64,000 bases of DNA from Streptomyces asiaticus (GCF_018138715.1 NZ_JAGSHX010000006.1:3286001-3350000), one strand, 5' to 3'; positions 8,218 to 17,934 are shown, counted from the first letter of the stretch. The notes: generated from the letters alone by a model not told the origin. Made by a program: numbers and translations.

Positions 8218-8394
8218 CGCGGCGTCGCCCAGGCCGGAAAACCGCTCGCGCGGAGGGCCCGGTACCGGAAGGATCGGCGCACACACACCGGCCCGTACCG
8301 CACCCGGGCATCGCACGGGCGCCGTACGGACGACGCATCCGTGCAGCGTGCTCGCGGCGCGCGTCGGAACGGCACAAGAGCAAAGGGCGTACCC

Positions 8395-9537
8395 CTGAGT
8401 ACCCAGCAGGTCATCGAGTGGACCGAGGACGGCCGGACCCGTACCGCCCAGTGGCGCTCCGAGAGCGGCACGCCGCCGCCCCGCCGGGTCGCGACCGCGG
8501 ACGACCGGATGCCCGCCGACACCGCCCACCGCCTCGTCTGCGAGGGCACCGCGCTGCTGTGGCGCGGCGACTACCAGGGCGCCCGCCAGCTGCTGACGGC
8601 GCTGGCGCGCCGGGTCGACCGGGGCCCGCGCCGGGCCAAGGAGCGGCGGCCACCGGCGGCGTCCCCGGCCGAGGCGTTCCACCGGCACCGCCAGGCCCAG
8701 TCCCGGCGGGCCCGGCTGCTGGGGATGGTGCTGGTGCCGCTGGACGCGGACTTCGGCGTTCCGCTGCGCCGGGCGCCGGACGTACGGCAGGCGTGCGCCG
8801 AGGCGTACGGCCCGGCGCAAGGCCCCTCGGTGGTCTCGCTCCGCGAGTTGCTCGGGCTGATCGGCGCGCATGAGTGGCGGGAGAAGGGCGTCGAGGTGCG
8901 GGCGCTGGGCGGGGACCGCGTCCATCCGCACTACGGCGTCTTCTCGCCGGTGCGCGGCGAGTACGTCGACCTGGTGGCCGAGGCCCCGCTGCCGTCGCAC
9001 GAGCTGGCCTTCGACATCGGCACCGGAACCGGCGTCCTGGCCGCCGTCCTCGCCCGGCGCGGCATCGAGCGGGTGGTGGCCACCGACCAGGACGCGCGGG
9101 CGCTGGTGTGCGCCCGGGAGAACGTGGCCCGGCTGGGCCTGGCCGAGCGGGTCGAGGTGGTCGAGACCGACCTCTTCCCGCCGGGCCGCGCCCCGCTGGT
9201 GGTCTGCAACCCGCCCTGGGTCCCGGCCCGGCCCTCCTCACCGCTCGAATACGCCGTCTACGACCCGTCCGGCCGTATGCTGCACGGCTTCCTGAACGGG
9301 CTGGCCGGGCATCTGACCCCCGGCGGCGAGGGCTGGCTGATCCTCTCCGACCTCGCCGAACACCTCGGACTGCGGCCGCGCGCCGAACTCCTGACCGCCT
9401 TCGACACGGCGGGCCTGACGGTCCTGGACCGGCTGGACGTCCGCCCCGTCCACCCCCGCGCTTTCGACCCCACCGACCCCCTCCACTCGGCCCGCGCGGC
9501 GGAGGTGACGTCGCTGTGGCGCCTGACGGCCGGGTGA
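8395..9537 (+). CDS. Class I SAM-dependent methyltransferase (HemK/PrmC-like)
   Basis: 380-aa protein from a proposed CTG start (LSTQQVIEW). A GTG at 8341 would add 18 residues of arginine-rich, probably non-coding sequence. AAAGGG lies 7 nt before the CTG. The N-terminal 200 residues are of unknown fold. Residues about 215-360 form a Rossmann methyltransferase, with motif I DIGTGTGVLAAVLARRG, the acidic VVATDQDARAL strand and the NPPW motif typical of N-methylation of amide or amino groups (HemK-type). The substrate, protein glutamine or small molecule, cannot be determined. Confidence 0.88.
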   Translation: MSTQQVIEWTEDGRTRTAQWRSESGTPPPRRVATADDRMPADTAHRLVCEGTALLWRGDYQGARQLLTALARRVDRGPRRAKERRPPAASPAEAFHRHRQAQSRRARLLGMVLVPLDADFGVPLRRAPDVRQACAEAYGPAQGPSVVSLRELLGLIGAHEWREKGVEVRALGGDRVHPHYGVFSPVRGEYVDLVAEAPLPSHELAFDIGTGTGVLAAVLARRGIERVVATDQDARALVCARENVARLGLAERVEVVETDLFPPGRAPLVVCNPPWVPARPSSPLEYAVYDPSGRMLHGFLNGLAGHLTPGGEGWLILSDLAEHLGLRPRAELLTAFDTAGLTVLDRLDVRPVHPRAFDPTDPLHSARAAEVTSLWRLTAG

Positions 9538-9910
9538 GCGGCCCTCAGCCACCAGAGGAAGGCGTCCCCCGGACGGGCGCACCGGGGGCTCGCCATCCAG
9601 CCCCTCCGGCGTCTGAGGAGCGGGGTATGAGACGGAGCCGCACCTCCCAGCCCCTCCGGCGATTGAGGAGCGGGGTCTGGGGCGGAGCCCCAGTTGAGGG
9701 AAGGGGCGGGTAGGGGAAAGCAGCCCGCCGCAGGCGTACGCGTACCGCCGGACGCCTCGTAGGCGCACGACGGCCGGATCCGTCCGACAAGACACGCCGC
9801 AGGCGTGATCGGCCCGGCAGGATTGATTCGGCTCACGCCCCTGCTTAGCGTCCCGGATGAAGGGCAAGAAGATCCCCACGTCCCGCACGACCCCTACCAA
9901 GGGAGCCCGT
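9538..9910. repeat. Gene-free spacer with streptomycete GC-rich repeats (repeat C)
   Basis: Holds two copies of CAGCCCCTCCGGCG-(TC/AT)TGAGGAGCGGGG around 9598 and 9650, then a GGGGCGGAGCCCC-type hairpin, then a GGGAAGGGGCGGG segment and GCAGCCCGCCGCAGGC. The latter parts recur at 23620-23700 and, inverted, near 29127-29155. No gene is seen until the TIM-barrel ORF; the AT-richer stretch near 9800-9850 is the likely promoter region. Confidence 0.6.
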
Positions 9911-10708
9911 ATGAAGCTCGCCTTCTCCACCCTCGGCGTCCCCGGTATGCCCGTGCCCGACGTGGCCCGGCTCGCCGCCGGGGCCGGGTATCACGGCGTC
10001 GAGCTGCGCGCCCACCCCGAGGAACCGGTGCACCCGGGGATCGGGGTGGACGAACGGGCCCGGGTGGCGGCGGAGTTCCGGGACGCCGGGGTCGAGATCC
10101 TCACCGTCGCCGGATATGTGCGCGCCGCCCAGGCCGGGCCGGACGAGCCGGTGCTGACCGGGCTCGGGGAGCTGCTGGAGCTCGCCCACGACCTGGGCGC
10201 CCGCAATGTCCGGGTCTTCCCCGGCGGCGGGGAGCAGAGCGCCGAGGAGGCCGACGCCACGGCCGCCCGGCGGCTCGCCGCGGCCGCGCCCCGCGCCGCC
10301 GACCTCGGCGTACGGCTGCTGCTCGAGACCCACGACTCGCACCGGACGGGCGCGGACGCGGCCCGGGTCCTCGGGCTCGTGGGCCATGGCAGCGTGGGGG
10401 CGATCTGGGATGTGATGCACACCTGGCTGGGCGGCGAGGACCCGGCCACCAGCTATCCGGCGCTCTTCGCGCATCTGGGGTACGTCCAGGTCAAGGACAT
10501 CGCCTCGGCCGAGGACACCACCCCGCTGCCGCTGGGCGAGGGGGTGCTGCCGCTGACCGAGTGCGTGGAGCTGCTCAGCCGCGAAGGCTGGGACGGCTGG
10601 CTGTGCTGGGAGTACGAGAAGCGGTGGTATCCGCAGGCGCGAGCGTTCCCGGAGCTGCTGGCCCCGGGCCGGGAGCATCTGCTGCGGCTGCTCGCCGACG
10701 CGGCCTGA
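9911..10708 (+). CDS. Sugar phosphate isomerase/epimerase (xylose-isomerase-like TIM barrel)
   Basis: 265-aa TIM-barrel protein of the AP-endonuclease-2 superfamily. The start MKLAFSTLGVPG is chosen because AAGGGAG lies 6 nt upstream; an open frame extends back to 9857. LLLETHDSH, AIWDVMHTW, YVQVKDI and the late WDGWLCWEYEKRW segment supply the acidic and histidine metal ligands expected for divalent-metal isomerases. Likely cytosolic and active on a sugar, keto-sugar or inositol derivative. The 3' end overlaps, antisense, the extended tail of the EamA gene. Confidence 0.88.
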   Translation: MKLAFSTLGVPGMPVPDVARLAAGAGYHGVELRAHPEEPVHPGIGVDERARVAAEFRDAGVEILTVAGYVRAAQAGPDEPVLTGLGELLELAHDLGARNVRVFPGGGEQSAEEADATAARRLAAAAPRAADLGVRLLLETHDSHRTGADAARVLGLVGHGSVGAIWDVMHTWLGGEDPATSYPALFAHLGYVQVKDIASAEDTTPLPLGEGVLPLTECVELLSREGWDGWLCWEYEKRWYPQARAFPELLAPGREHLLRLLADAA

Positions 10709-11726
10709 GCCCGGGGCTCGGAGTCTCCCTCGGCCCGTCGTGACCGTTCGGCTCGGTCGACTCGGGCGACTCGGGCGACTCGGACGACTCGGGCGACTCG
10801 GGCGGCTCGGACGACTCGGCGTGGCGGCGCGCCCCCAGCCGCATCCGGCTCAGCCTCCCGGCCGGGAGCGACGTCAGCGCCACGCCGCCCACCAGCAGCG
10901 CCGCCGCCAGCCAGCGCGCCGCGCTGATGCCCTCCCCCAGCACCAGCGCCGCCGAGGACATCCCGAAGACCGGCACCAGCAGCGAGAACGGGGCGACCGC
11001 CGAGGCGTCGTAAGTGCGCAGCAGAAAGCCCCAGACCCCGAAACCGAACACCGTGGTGACCCAGGCGACATAGACGATCGCGCCCACCCCGGCCCAGTCG
11101 AGCCGGCTCAGCGCGTCCAGATCGGGCCGCGCGCCCTCGAACATCAGCGAGAGCAGGAGCAGCGGCAGCACCGGCACCAGGCTCACCCACACCATGAAGT
11201 TCAGGGCGTCGGGCGGCGCCGCCTTGCGGGTGAGGACGTTGGAGACACCCCAGAAGGCCGCCGCCGCCACGACGAGGACGAAGCCGAGAAGCGGCCCCGA
11301 GGTGCCCTCGTCCACGGCGGCCACCGCGATCCCGGCGAGGGCGACGGCCATGCCCAGCAGCCGCCGCCGGCCGGGGCGTTCGGCGAGGAAGACGGCCGCG
11401 AACAGCGCCGTGAACACCGCCTGGATCTGGAGCACCAGCGAGGACAGCCCGGCGGGCATCCCCTCGTGCATCCCGATGAACAGCAGCCCGAACTTCGCCA
11501 CGCCCAGGGCCAGCCCCACCCCCAGGATCCATCGCCAGGCGACCCTCGGCGGGCCGACCAGGAAGACGGCGGGCAGCGCGGCCACCAGGAACCGCAGGGC
11601 GCAGAAGAGCAGGGGCGGGAAGTGGTCGAGGCCCACCTCGATGACCACGAAGTTGACCCCCCACAGGGCCGTGACCAGCACGGCGAGGGCTATGTGCACA
11701 GGTCGCATGGGTTGCGTTGATCGCAT
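10575..11726 (-). CDS. EamA/DMT-family exporter with extended repeat tail
   Basis: 383-aa inner-membrane transporter of the drug/metabolite superfamily. Ten predicted hydrophobic segments span residues about 7-285, in two EamA repeats (WGVNFVVIEVGL, WGVSNVLTRKAAP). The C-terminal 90 residues are hydrophilic with SES/PES triplets encoded by a 9-nt tandem repeat (GACTCGGGC-type, about 10755-10820). They then run through 134 nt antisense to the isomerase gene, so the true protein may be unusually long because the original stop was lost. Divergent from a LysR gene, a common pairing. Substrate unknown. Confidence 0.9.
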   Translation of the reverse strand: MRSTQPMRPVHIALAVLVTALWGVNFVVIEVGLDHFPPLLFCALRFLVAALPAVFLVGPPRVAWRWILGVGLALGVAKFGLLFIGMHEGMPAGLSSLVLQIQAVFTALFAAVFLAERPGRRRLLGMAVALAGIAVAAVDEGTSGPLLGFVLVVAAAAFWGVSNVLTRKAAPPDALNFMVWVSLVPVLPLLLLSLMFEGARPDLDALSRLDWAGVGAIVYVAWVTTVFGFGVWGFLLRTYDASAVAPFSLLVPVFGMSSAALVLGEGISAARWLAAALLVGGVALTSLPAGRLSRMRLGARRHAESSEPPESPESSESPESPESTEPNGHDGPRETPSPGLRPRRRAAAADAPGPGPAAPGTLAPADTTASRTPSTASRPSLRG

Positions 11727-11823
11727 GCGTCGAGGATCGGTCGCCCGGACCTTGTAGCACCAGCGCGGATGTCTTCATGCTTGGATGCAGTAACGGTTAA
11801 AGGTGCGAGGAAGGGGCCGAACT

Positions 11824-12738
11824 GTGCTGGATCTGGGTCGACTGCGGGCTCTGCACGCGGTGTCCGTGCACGGCTCGGTCAGCGCCGCCGCGATCGCGCT
11901 CGGCTACACCCCGTCCGCCGTGTCGCAGCAGATCGCCAAGTTGGAACGGGAGACCCGGACGGCCCTGCTGGAGCGGCAGGGCCGGGGCATCGCGCTGACC
12001 GACGCGGCCCGGCATCTGGCCGCCACCGCCCAGCAGTTGCTCGCCATCGTCGAGGAGGCCGAGACCACGCTGGAGGAGCGGCGCGGACAGCCGACCGGCC
12101 GGCTGGTGATCGGCGCCTTCGCCTCGGCGGCGCGCGGGCTGATGCCCGTGGTGCTGGCCGCGCTCAGGGCCGAACACCCCTCCCTGGACGCCCGGTTGCT
12201 CGAAGTGGACCCGCATCTGTCGGTTGACCTGGTGGCGCAGGGGGTCATCGACCTGGCGGTGGCCCATGACTGGGACATCGCCCCGCTGCCCGCCCCGGAG
12301 GGTCAGGAACGGGCGGTCATCGGGGAGGATCTGTGCGATCTGCTCGTCCCGGCCGGACATCCGCTGGCCCGGGTGGCCGCACGGCGCCCGCTGCGCCGCG
12401 AGGACCTGCCGGGCCGGCGGTGGATCTGCCAGCCGCCGGGGTCGGTGTGCCACGACTGGCTGGTCCGTACGCTGCGCGCCTCGGGCCATGAGCCGGACCT
12501 GGCGTACCAGGCGGCGGAGAACCACACCCAGATCGCCCTGGTGGCGGCCGGTCTCGGCGTCGCGCTCATGCCGCGTCTTGGCCGCGGTCCGCTGCCGGAC
12601 GGGGTGCTGGCGCTGTCCCTGGAGCCGGTCCCGGTACGGCGGCTGTACGCCCTGTGGCGCCCGGGTGCGGCCCGCCGCCCCGCCATCACCGAGACGGTGC
12701 GGCTCCTGGGCGACCTCTGGCCGCGCCGCACGGGCTGA
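11824..12738 (+). CDS. LysR-family transcriptional regulator
   Basis: 304-aa LysR regulator. Residues 2-60 contain the winged helix-turn-helix (VSVHGSVSAAAIALGYTPSA and the following VSQQIAKLE). Residues about 90-300 form the periplasmic-binding-like effector domain. GTG at 11824 is preferred over 11803 because GAGGAAGGGG is suitably placed upstream and the protein then starts at the HTH helix. It is divergent from the EamA exporter gene (97-bp spacer) and probably activates it. Confidence 0.93.
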   Translation: MLDLGRLRALHAVSVHGSVSAAAIALGYTPSAVSQQIAKLERETRTALLERQGRGIALTDAARHLAATAQQLLAIVEEAETTLEERRGQPTGRLVIGAFASAARGLMPVVLAALRAEHPSLDARLLEVDPHLSVDLVAQGVIDLAVAHDWDIAPLPAPEGQERAVIGEDLCDLLVPAGHPLARVAARRPLRREDLPGRRWICQPPGSVCHDWLVRTLRASGHEPDLAYQAAENHTQIALVAAGLGVALMPRLGRGPLPDGVLALSLEPVPVRRLYALWRPGAARRPAITETVRLLGDLWPRRTG

Positions 12739-12891
12739 GCACACCACGAGCCGCGAACCCCCTGCGCGCCGCCGACGCTCTGGGAGGGGTGTCGCGTCGG
12801 CGGCGGGGTGCTGCTGGCCGCGGGCGGCGGAGAGGGTGGTCGGCGACGCAGCCAGCAGCGAGGCCGGGTACCGCCGTGCGGAGACTCCCCA

Positions 12892-14163
12892 TCAGCACGC
12901 CGCTTCGACGCATCGCGACCCGCGCCGGTTCCGCGCGCGGTGTCGGACCGGCAGCTCCGCCTCGATCAGGTCCGCCGCCCGGTCCGGTCCGCCCTCCGCG
13001 GCCATCCGCGCCTTGAGCGCGGCGCAGCGGGCGGCCACCTCGGGGTCGTCCACCAGATCGAGCACCGCCTTGCGCAGCGCCGGAGCGGTGGCCTCCTCCT
13101 TGGGCAGATGGCGGCCGACCCCGAGCCCTTCGAGCGTGTCCGCGTTGCGGAACTGGTCGACGGCCTGCGGTACGGCGACCATCGGCACCCCGCAGGCCAG
13201 CCCCTCCTGGGCGCCGCCCGCACCCGCGTGGGTGACGAACGCGTCGGCCTGCCGCAACACGCTCAACTGAGGTATCCACGTGTGCACTTCGACATTGGAC
13301 GGGATCTCGCCGAGCTCGTCCGGGTCGACGAACTCGCCGATCTGGAGCACCACGTACCAGCCCGGCAGATCGCCGAACGCCGCGAGGCACTCTCGGTAGA
13401 AGCCGGGCTCCCTGGTCCAGGTGGAGCCGAGCGAGATCAGCAGGATCCGGTCGGTCCCGGCGGCCCGCTCCGGGCGGCGCCACTCCGCCACGTCGCGGCG
13501 GGCGCTCTGGCAGCCGCCGACGAAGCTGTAGACGGAGGCGTCGACGCGGTCGGCGTTGGGCTGGAGCAGTTCGGGGATGAGGGCGACACAGCGGCTGGGG
13601 CGACCGATGAGCCGGTCGGGGTCGGTGCCGGCCAGGCCGTTGCCCTCGAGCCAGGCGCGGTAGCGCGCGTAGTAGGCCCGGCCGCGCTCCGACCGCCGCA
13701 TATGGGCGTACATCGGCTCGAAGACCTCTTCGCGATAGCCGTCCCAGGGCACGAAGCTGGGCGCGAGCTCGACGGCGGACACGCCCCACCGATGGGCGAG
13801 GACATGCGCCGGATAGGCGGTGACGTCGTACATCACCAGATCCGGCTCATCGCCCTCGTAGGCCGCCAGATGCTGCGGAAGTGCCTGCTCCGCCTCGGTG
13901 AGAAACGGCTCGATGTAGTCGATCAGATCGGAGCCTCTGGCGCCCGGCACATTCTCACCATGGAGGATCGAGGTGTAGGTCTTCGGCTCGGCGCCGGTTT
14001 CGGCCACCTTCTCGGCGAACGACTCGGGGATGGCGTAGGTAACCCGGTGGCCGCGGGCCACCAGCTCGCGCATCACCTCCAGGCTCGGGTTGACGTGCCC
14101 GTGTGCCGCGATGCCGAACATGGCTATGTGTGTGGGGGGCTTGGCACCCGTCGGTGGGGTCAT
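12892..14163 (-). CDS. Macrolide-type UDP-glycosyltransferase (OleD/MgtA-like, GT1)
   Basis: 423-aa GT-B glycosyltransferase that would inactivate macrolides or other hydroxylated natural products with UDP-sugar. It starts [20 protein letters not shown]; the first His of AAHGH (residue 21) matches the OleD catalytic base, and [14 protein letters not shown] carries the partner Asp. The nucleotide-sugar motif [20 protein letters not shown] is followed by [11 protein letters not shown]. Overall it resembles S. antibioticus OleD closely from memory. The C-terminus ends in an extra basic tail ([13 protein letters not shown]). No Shine-Dalgarno precedes the ATG; an AT-rich upstream with TATGTT 8 nt away suggests a leaderless mRNA. 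No polyketide cluster is adjacent, so it is probably a self-resistance or detoxification enzyme. Confidence 0.93.
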   Translation of the reverse strand: MTPPTGAKPPTHIAMFGIAAHGHVNPSLEVMRELVARGHRVTYAIPESFAEKVAETGAEPKTYTSILHGENVPGARGSDLIDYIEPFLTEAEQALPQHLAAYEGDEPDLVMYDVTAYPAHVLAHRWGVSAVELAPSFVPWDGYREEVFEPMYAHMRRSERGRAYYARYRAWLEGNGLAGTDPDRLIGRPSRCVALIPELLQPNADRVDASVYSFVGGCQSARRDVAEWRRPERAAGTDRILLISLGSTWTREPGFYRECLAAFGDLPGWYVVLQIGEFVDPDELGEIPSNVEVHTWIPQLSVLRQADAFVTHAGAGGAQEGLACGVPMVAVPQAVDQFRNADTLEGLGVGRHLPKEEATAPALRKAVLDLVDDPEVAARCAALKARMAAEGGPDRAADLIEAELPVRHRARNRRGSRCVEAAC

Positions 14164-14230
14164 GAAAACGGAACATAAGCGAGAACGGATGCCTCATACA
14201 AATACCGCACATACCCGGTCGAGAGTTTAG
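14164..14230 (-). promoter_or_regulatory. AT-rich promoter of the glycosyltransferase
   Basis: A locally low-GC stretch. On the minus strand TTGTAT and TATGTT (complement of 14172-14177) are 18 nt apart, with only 8 nt from the -10 to the ATG, predicting a leaderless transcript. Low base similarity to neighbours marks it as a real regulatory region. Confidence 0.45.
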
Positions 14231-14296
14231 TACCGGTTTCGTGCAGGCACCAGATCACGGTCTTTAACCAGTCTTTTCCTTTACGCTTCCGGGCCA

Positions 14297-14320
14297 CGCG
14301 GCGGAGCCGCACATCGATGC
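14297..14320. repeat. Dispersed repeat A, partial copy
   Basis: ACGCGGCGGAGCCGCACATC followed by GATG repeats the core of repeat A in the spacer between the glycosyltransferase and GH3 genes. The rest of the unit is absent. Confidence 0.55.
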
Positions 14321-14424
14321 TGTGGGAAAGGCCAACTTTCCTTGACCCGGCCGCGGTGTGTGTCCCAGCGTGTCCTGCACACCTATGGCCGCCCCCCTCC
14401 GAACGTCCCATGGAAGGAGTGCGG

Positions 14425-16344
14425 GTGCACACGACGTCTCGCCGCGCCCTGCTCACCGCCACCCTGGCCGCCGCGGCGGCCGGTGCGTGCAGCGGACCGA
14501 CGAACAGCTCCCCCGCGCCCGCGGCCCCCGCGCGCCGCACCACCGCCGGTTCCGGCAGCCCCTCCGCGACCGCCTCCCGGCCCACCACGGAGTCCGGCCG
14601 GGACCACGAGCGCGACCGCCGGCGGATCGACGAGCTCATCGGGCGGATGACGCTGGACCAGAAGATCGGCCAGCTCTTCGTGATGCGGGTGTACGGCCAT
14701 TCGGCCACCCGCCCCGACCCGGCCGATGTCGCGGCCAACCGCAAGGAGATCGGGGTCGACAACGCCGCCGAGCTGATCGCGAAGTATCACGTGGGCGGGG
14801 TGATGTACATCGGATGGGCACACAACATCCGCGATCCCCACCAGGTGGCCGCGCTCTCCAACGGCATCCAGAAGGCCGCGCTGGCCACTTCCGTGCCGGT
14901 CCCCGTCCTGCTCTCCACCGACCAGGAGTACGGCACCGTCGCCCGGGTCGGCGCGCCCGCCACGCTGTTCCCGGGCGCCATGGCGCTCGGCGCGGGCGGC
15001 AGCGCGGCCGACGCCCGTACGGCAGCCCGCACCGCCGGAGCGGAGCTGGCCGCGCTCGGCATCCGGCAGGACTACGCCCCGATCGCGGACGTCAATGTCG
15101 ACCCCGCCAACCCGGTGATCGGCGTGCGCTCCTTCGGCGCCGACCCGAAGGCCGTGGCCCGGATGGTGGCGGCGCAGGTGGCGGGCTATCAGAGCGCCGG
15201 GGTCGCGGCCACCGCCAAGCACTTCCCCGGCCACGGCGACACCAGCGTGGACAGCCATGTGGGCCTGCCGCGGATCACCCACTCCCGGAAGGAGTGGGAG
15301 CGGCTGGACGCGCCGCCGTTCCGGGCCGCGATCGAGGCCGGTATCGACTCGATCATGACGGCCCATCTGCTCTTCCCCGCGCTCGACCCGGCCGACGACC
15401 CCGCCACCCTCTCCCGCCCCATCCTCACCGGTGTGCTCCGCGAGGAGCTGGGCTACGACGGGGTGGTGGTCACCGACTCGCTCGGCATGGCGGGGGTGCG
15501 GAAGAAGTACGGCGACGACCGGGTGCCGGTGCTGGCGCTCAAGGCGGGCGTGGACCAGCTGCTCAACCCGCCGAGCCTGTCCCTCGCCTTCGAGGGCGTG
15601 CGCAAGGCCGTCAAGGCGGGCGAGCTCAGCGAGGACCGCATCGACCGCTCGCTGCGGCGCGTCCTCGAACTCAAGGTGCGCCGGGGCCTGTTCGAAGAGC
15701 CGTACACCAGCGACCGCGCGGTCAACCGCACGGTGGGCACCCGGGAGCACCGCGCCACCGCCGACCGCATCGCCGAGCGCACCACCACCCTGATCACCAA
15801 CCGCGGCGGACTGCTGCCGCTGTCGCCGCGCCGCCACCGCGATCTGCTGGTGGTGGGCGTGGACGCCGCGGCGCCCTCCGGCACCGGCGGCCCGCCGACG
15901 TCCGTCCTGGCGCGCGCCCTGTCCGGCCTCGGCTTCCGCACGGAGGCGCTGACCACCGGCACCGCCAGTTCCCCCGGCCCCTCCCCGCAGCGCATCGAGG
16001 CGGCGGTCGCCGCGGCGCGGGAACGGGACGCGGTGATCGTGACGACGTACGACATCGCCGCCGGCTCCGCCCAGCGCGCCCTGGTGGCACGGCTGGTGGC
16101 CACCGGCGTGCCGGTGGTGCACCTGGCCCTGCGCAACCCCTACGACATCGCGCGCCTGAACGGCCGCGACACGGCCCCCGGCGCCTCGCTGGCCGCCTAC
16201 TGCTGGACGGATGTGGAACTGCGCGCCGCCGCCCGCGTCATCGCGGGCCGGACCACCCCGCACGGCAAACTGCCGGTGGCGATCCGGCACGCCGACGACC
16301 CGTCCCGGGTGCTGTACCCGATCGGGCACGGGCTGAGCTACTAA
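14425..16344 (+). CDS. GH3 glycosidase lipoprotein (beta-N-acetylhexosaminidase/NagZ-like)
   Basis: 639-aa secreted lipoprotein. The GTG start has GGAAGGAG upstream. Residues 6-22 read RRALLTATLAAAAAGAC: a twin-arginine followed by a hydrophobic run and a lipobox with Cys22, suggesting a Tat-exported lipoprotein. The GH3 N-domain carries AKHFPGHGDTSVDSH, the NagZ-type His/Asp catalytic loop, and VTDSLGMAGV with the nucleophile Asp. A C-terminal (alpha/beta) sandwich domain follows. It probably removes N-acetylglucosamine or similar beta-linked sugars from cell-wall or chitin fragments outside the cell. Convergent with the S37 peptidase gene. Confidence 0.92.
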   Translation: MHTTSRRALLTATLAAAAAGACSGPTNSSPAPAAPARRTTAGSGSPSATASRPTTESGRDHERDRRRIDELIGRMTLDQKIGQLFVMRVYGHSATRPDPADVAANRKEIGVDNAAELIAKYHVGGVMYIGWAHNIRDPHQVAALSNGIQKAALATSVPVPVLLSTDQEYGTVARVGAPATLFPGAMALGAGGSAADARTAARTAGAELAALGIRQDYAPIADVNVDPANPVIGVRSFGADPKAVARMVAAQVAGYQSAGVAATAKHFPGHGDTSVDSHVGLPRITHSRKEWERLDAPPFRAAIEAGIDSIMTAHLLFPALDPADDPATLSRPILTGVLREELGYDGVVVTDSLGMAGVRKKYGDDRVPVLALKAGVDQLLNPPSLSLAFEGVRKAVKAGELSEDRIDRSLRRVLELKVRRGLFEEPYTSDRAVNRTVGTREHRATADRIAERTTTLITNRGGLLPLSPRRHRDLLVVGVDAAAPSGTGGPPTSVLARALSGLGFRTEALTTGTASSPGPSPQRIEAAVAAARERDAVIVTTYDIAAGSAQRALVARLVATGVPVVHLALRNPYDIARLNGRDTAPGASLAAYCWTDVELRAAARVIAGRTTPHGKLPVAIRHADDPSRVLYPIGHGLSY

Positions 16345-16389
16345 GCGCTCCGCTGGAAGTGTCGCGACGGGTCGTCGGCCGGCTGCGGT

Positions 16390-16456
16390 GCCGTCATGGC
16401 TGGTCGCGCCCGCGCGGCGGAGCCGCACATCGACACGGCCCCGCGCCCCTTCGAGG
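16390..16456. repeat. Dispersed repeat A, copy 2
   Basis: Same orientation as the copy at 12-78, with about five substitutions over 67 nt. It lies between the convergent GH3 and S37 genes and may serve in transcript ending; no T-run follows. Confidence 0.75.
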
Positions 16457-16527
16457 CGCTGCCCGAACCGTCGCGGACTTCCTCCGACCTGCTTAGCCCG
16501 TGCCCGATCGGGGCCCGCGGACGCGCC

Positions 16528-17934
16528 CTACGGGCGCAGCGTCACCGGCTCGCGCTCGATCTCGCGGCGGTCGAGCTTCGCGTTGTGCCGGGCGAGGGGC
16601 TTGCTCGTCGGGCTGACGCCCGCCCAGCGCTGCACCTCCGCGGTGGCCTTGGCCTTCTGGTCGCCCGTCAGCTGGGCGATGCTGGAGCCGTGGTTGCCGC
16701 CTGCCACCGTGTAGACGTACGCGTCCTTGGCACCCTTGCCGACCTGGAAGCGCTCGGCGCCCCACGGGTCGTTCTGGCCGTAGACGAAGAGCATCCGGTG
16801 GGCGTCGTGCCGGACCCAGCGGTCGATGTCCCGCATCACGCCCTGCTTGAAGTGCATCGGGATGTCACGCGGCACATAGGTGCGCGGCGCGTAGATGCCG
16901 GGGTAGCGCAGCAGCCCGGCCAGGTGCGGGGTCTTGAAGGTGGGCGAGCCGAGCTCGGTGCCCGCCTGGTAGTAGTACGGCGTGTAGGTCTCCAGGCCCT
17001 GGTCGGTGTAGGCGGAGAAGCCCGAGATCTCGTCGATGAAGCCGTACAGCTCGTCGGTGGACGCGGTCGGGGCCGGGACGTCCGCGCAGTCCTTCAGCAG
17101 GTGGTACTGCCAGAAGGCCCACACCAGGTCCAGGACCACGTTCTCGTACGCCTTGTCGGCGCTGCCGACGACGGTGAAGGTCTGCTTCTCGTCGTCCGCC
17201 CACTTCTGGTAGCGCTTCACGATCTCGTCGCGCCGCACCAGCGCCTCGCGCTGCACCGCGTTGAGCCTGGTGCGGCATTCGGCGGTGCCGACGCCCGCGA
17301 AGAAGCGGTCGTAGGCGGAGTCCTCGTCGTTGACGACGTCGTTGGGCGCGACATAGGCGACGGTGCCCGCCATGTCGTTCGGGTAGAAGCGGCGGTAGTA
17401 GGTGGCCGTCATCCCGCCCTTGCTGCCGCCGGTGGCCAGCCACTTCTTGCCGTAGATGGGCTTCAGGGCCCGGAAGAGGCGGTGCTGGTCGCTCGCGGCC
17501 TGCCAGATGTCCAGCTTGGACCAGTCGGCGGGCTGGGGCCGGGAGGGAGTGAAGAAACGGTACTCCATGGACACCTGATTGCCGTCCACCAGCTGCGTGG
17601 GCTCACTGCGGCGCGGTGCGGTGGTGACGTTGTAGCCCGAGGTGTAGAAGACCGTGGGCCGGTCGGTGGCCTTGTGCAGCAGCGTGAACCGCTGTTGGAA
17701 GGTGCCCTTGGAGGGATGCCGGTGGTCCACCGGCTGGGCGTAGCTGAAGACGAGGAAGCGATAGCCCTCGTAGGGCTGCTCCTCCACGAAACGCATTCCG
17801 GGAATCGCCAGGACACGCTCCTTGATGTCCGGCTGGGCGGGGGCGGCCGGTGCCGCGGACGCGCTTCCGGCGCCCGCGCCGACCGCCCCCACCAGTATCG
17901 CGAGCGACAACAGCCATCTGAGCATCTTGCGCAT
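16528..17934 (-). CDS. Secreted S37-family (PS-10) aminopeptidase
   Basis: 468-aa precursor with a Sec signal (MRKMLRWLLSLAILVGAVGA, cleavage after about ASA at 25-27). The mature part is a serine peptidase of family S37, known for prolyl tri/tetrapeptidyl aminopeptidases of Streptomyces. The nucleophile is in GGSKGG (Ser171); QNDPWG and GGNHGSSI near the C-terminus carry the likely Asp and His. The start is set at the ATG with GGGGAGGG upstream, although the frame opens at 18138. It probably trims peptides released by extracellular proteases such as those for aerial growth. Confidence 0.92.
   Translation of the reverse strand: MRKMLRWLLSLAILVGAVGAGAGSASAAPAAPAQPDIKERVLAIPGMRFVEEQPYEGYRFLVFSYAQPVDHRHPSKGTFQQRFTLLHKATDRPTVFYTSGYNVTTAPRRSEPTQLVDGNQVSMEYRFFTPSRPQPADWSKLDIWQAASDQHRLFRALKPIYGKKWLATGGSKGGMTATYYRRFYPNDMAGTVAYVAPNDVVNDEDSAYDRFFAGVGTAECRTRLNAVQREALVRRDEIVKRYQKWADDEKQTFTVVGSADKAYENVVLDLVWAFWQYHLLKDCADVPAPTASTDELYGFIDEISGFSAYTDQGLETYTPYYYQAGTELGSPTFKTPHLAGLLRYPGIYAPRTYVPRDIPMHFKQGVMRDIDRWVRHDAHRMLFVYGQNDPWGAERFQVGKGAKDAYVYTVAGGNHGSSIAQLTGDQKAKATAEVQRWAGVSPTSKPLARHNAKLDRREIEREPVTLRP

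Noticed and set aside
12892..14163. Macrolide biosynthetic cluster around the glycosyltransferase
   Set aside because: No polyketide synthase, deoxysugar or other tailoring genes are near; the neighbours are unrelated.
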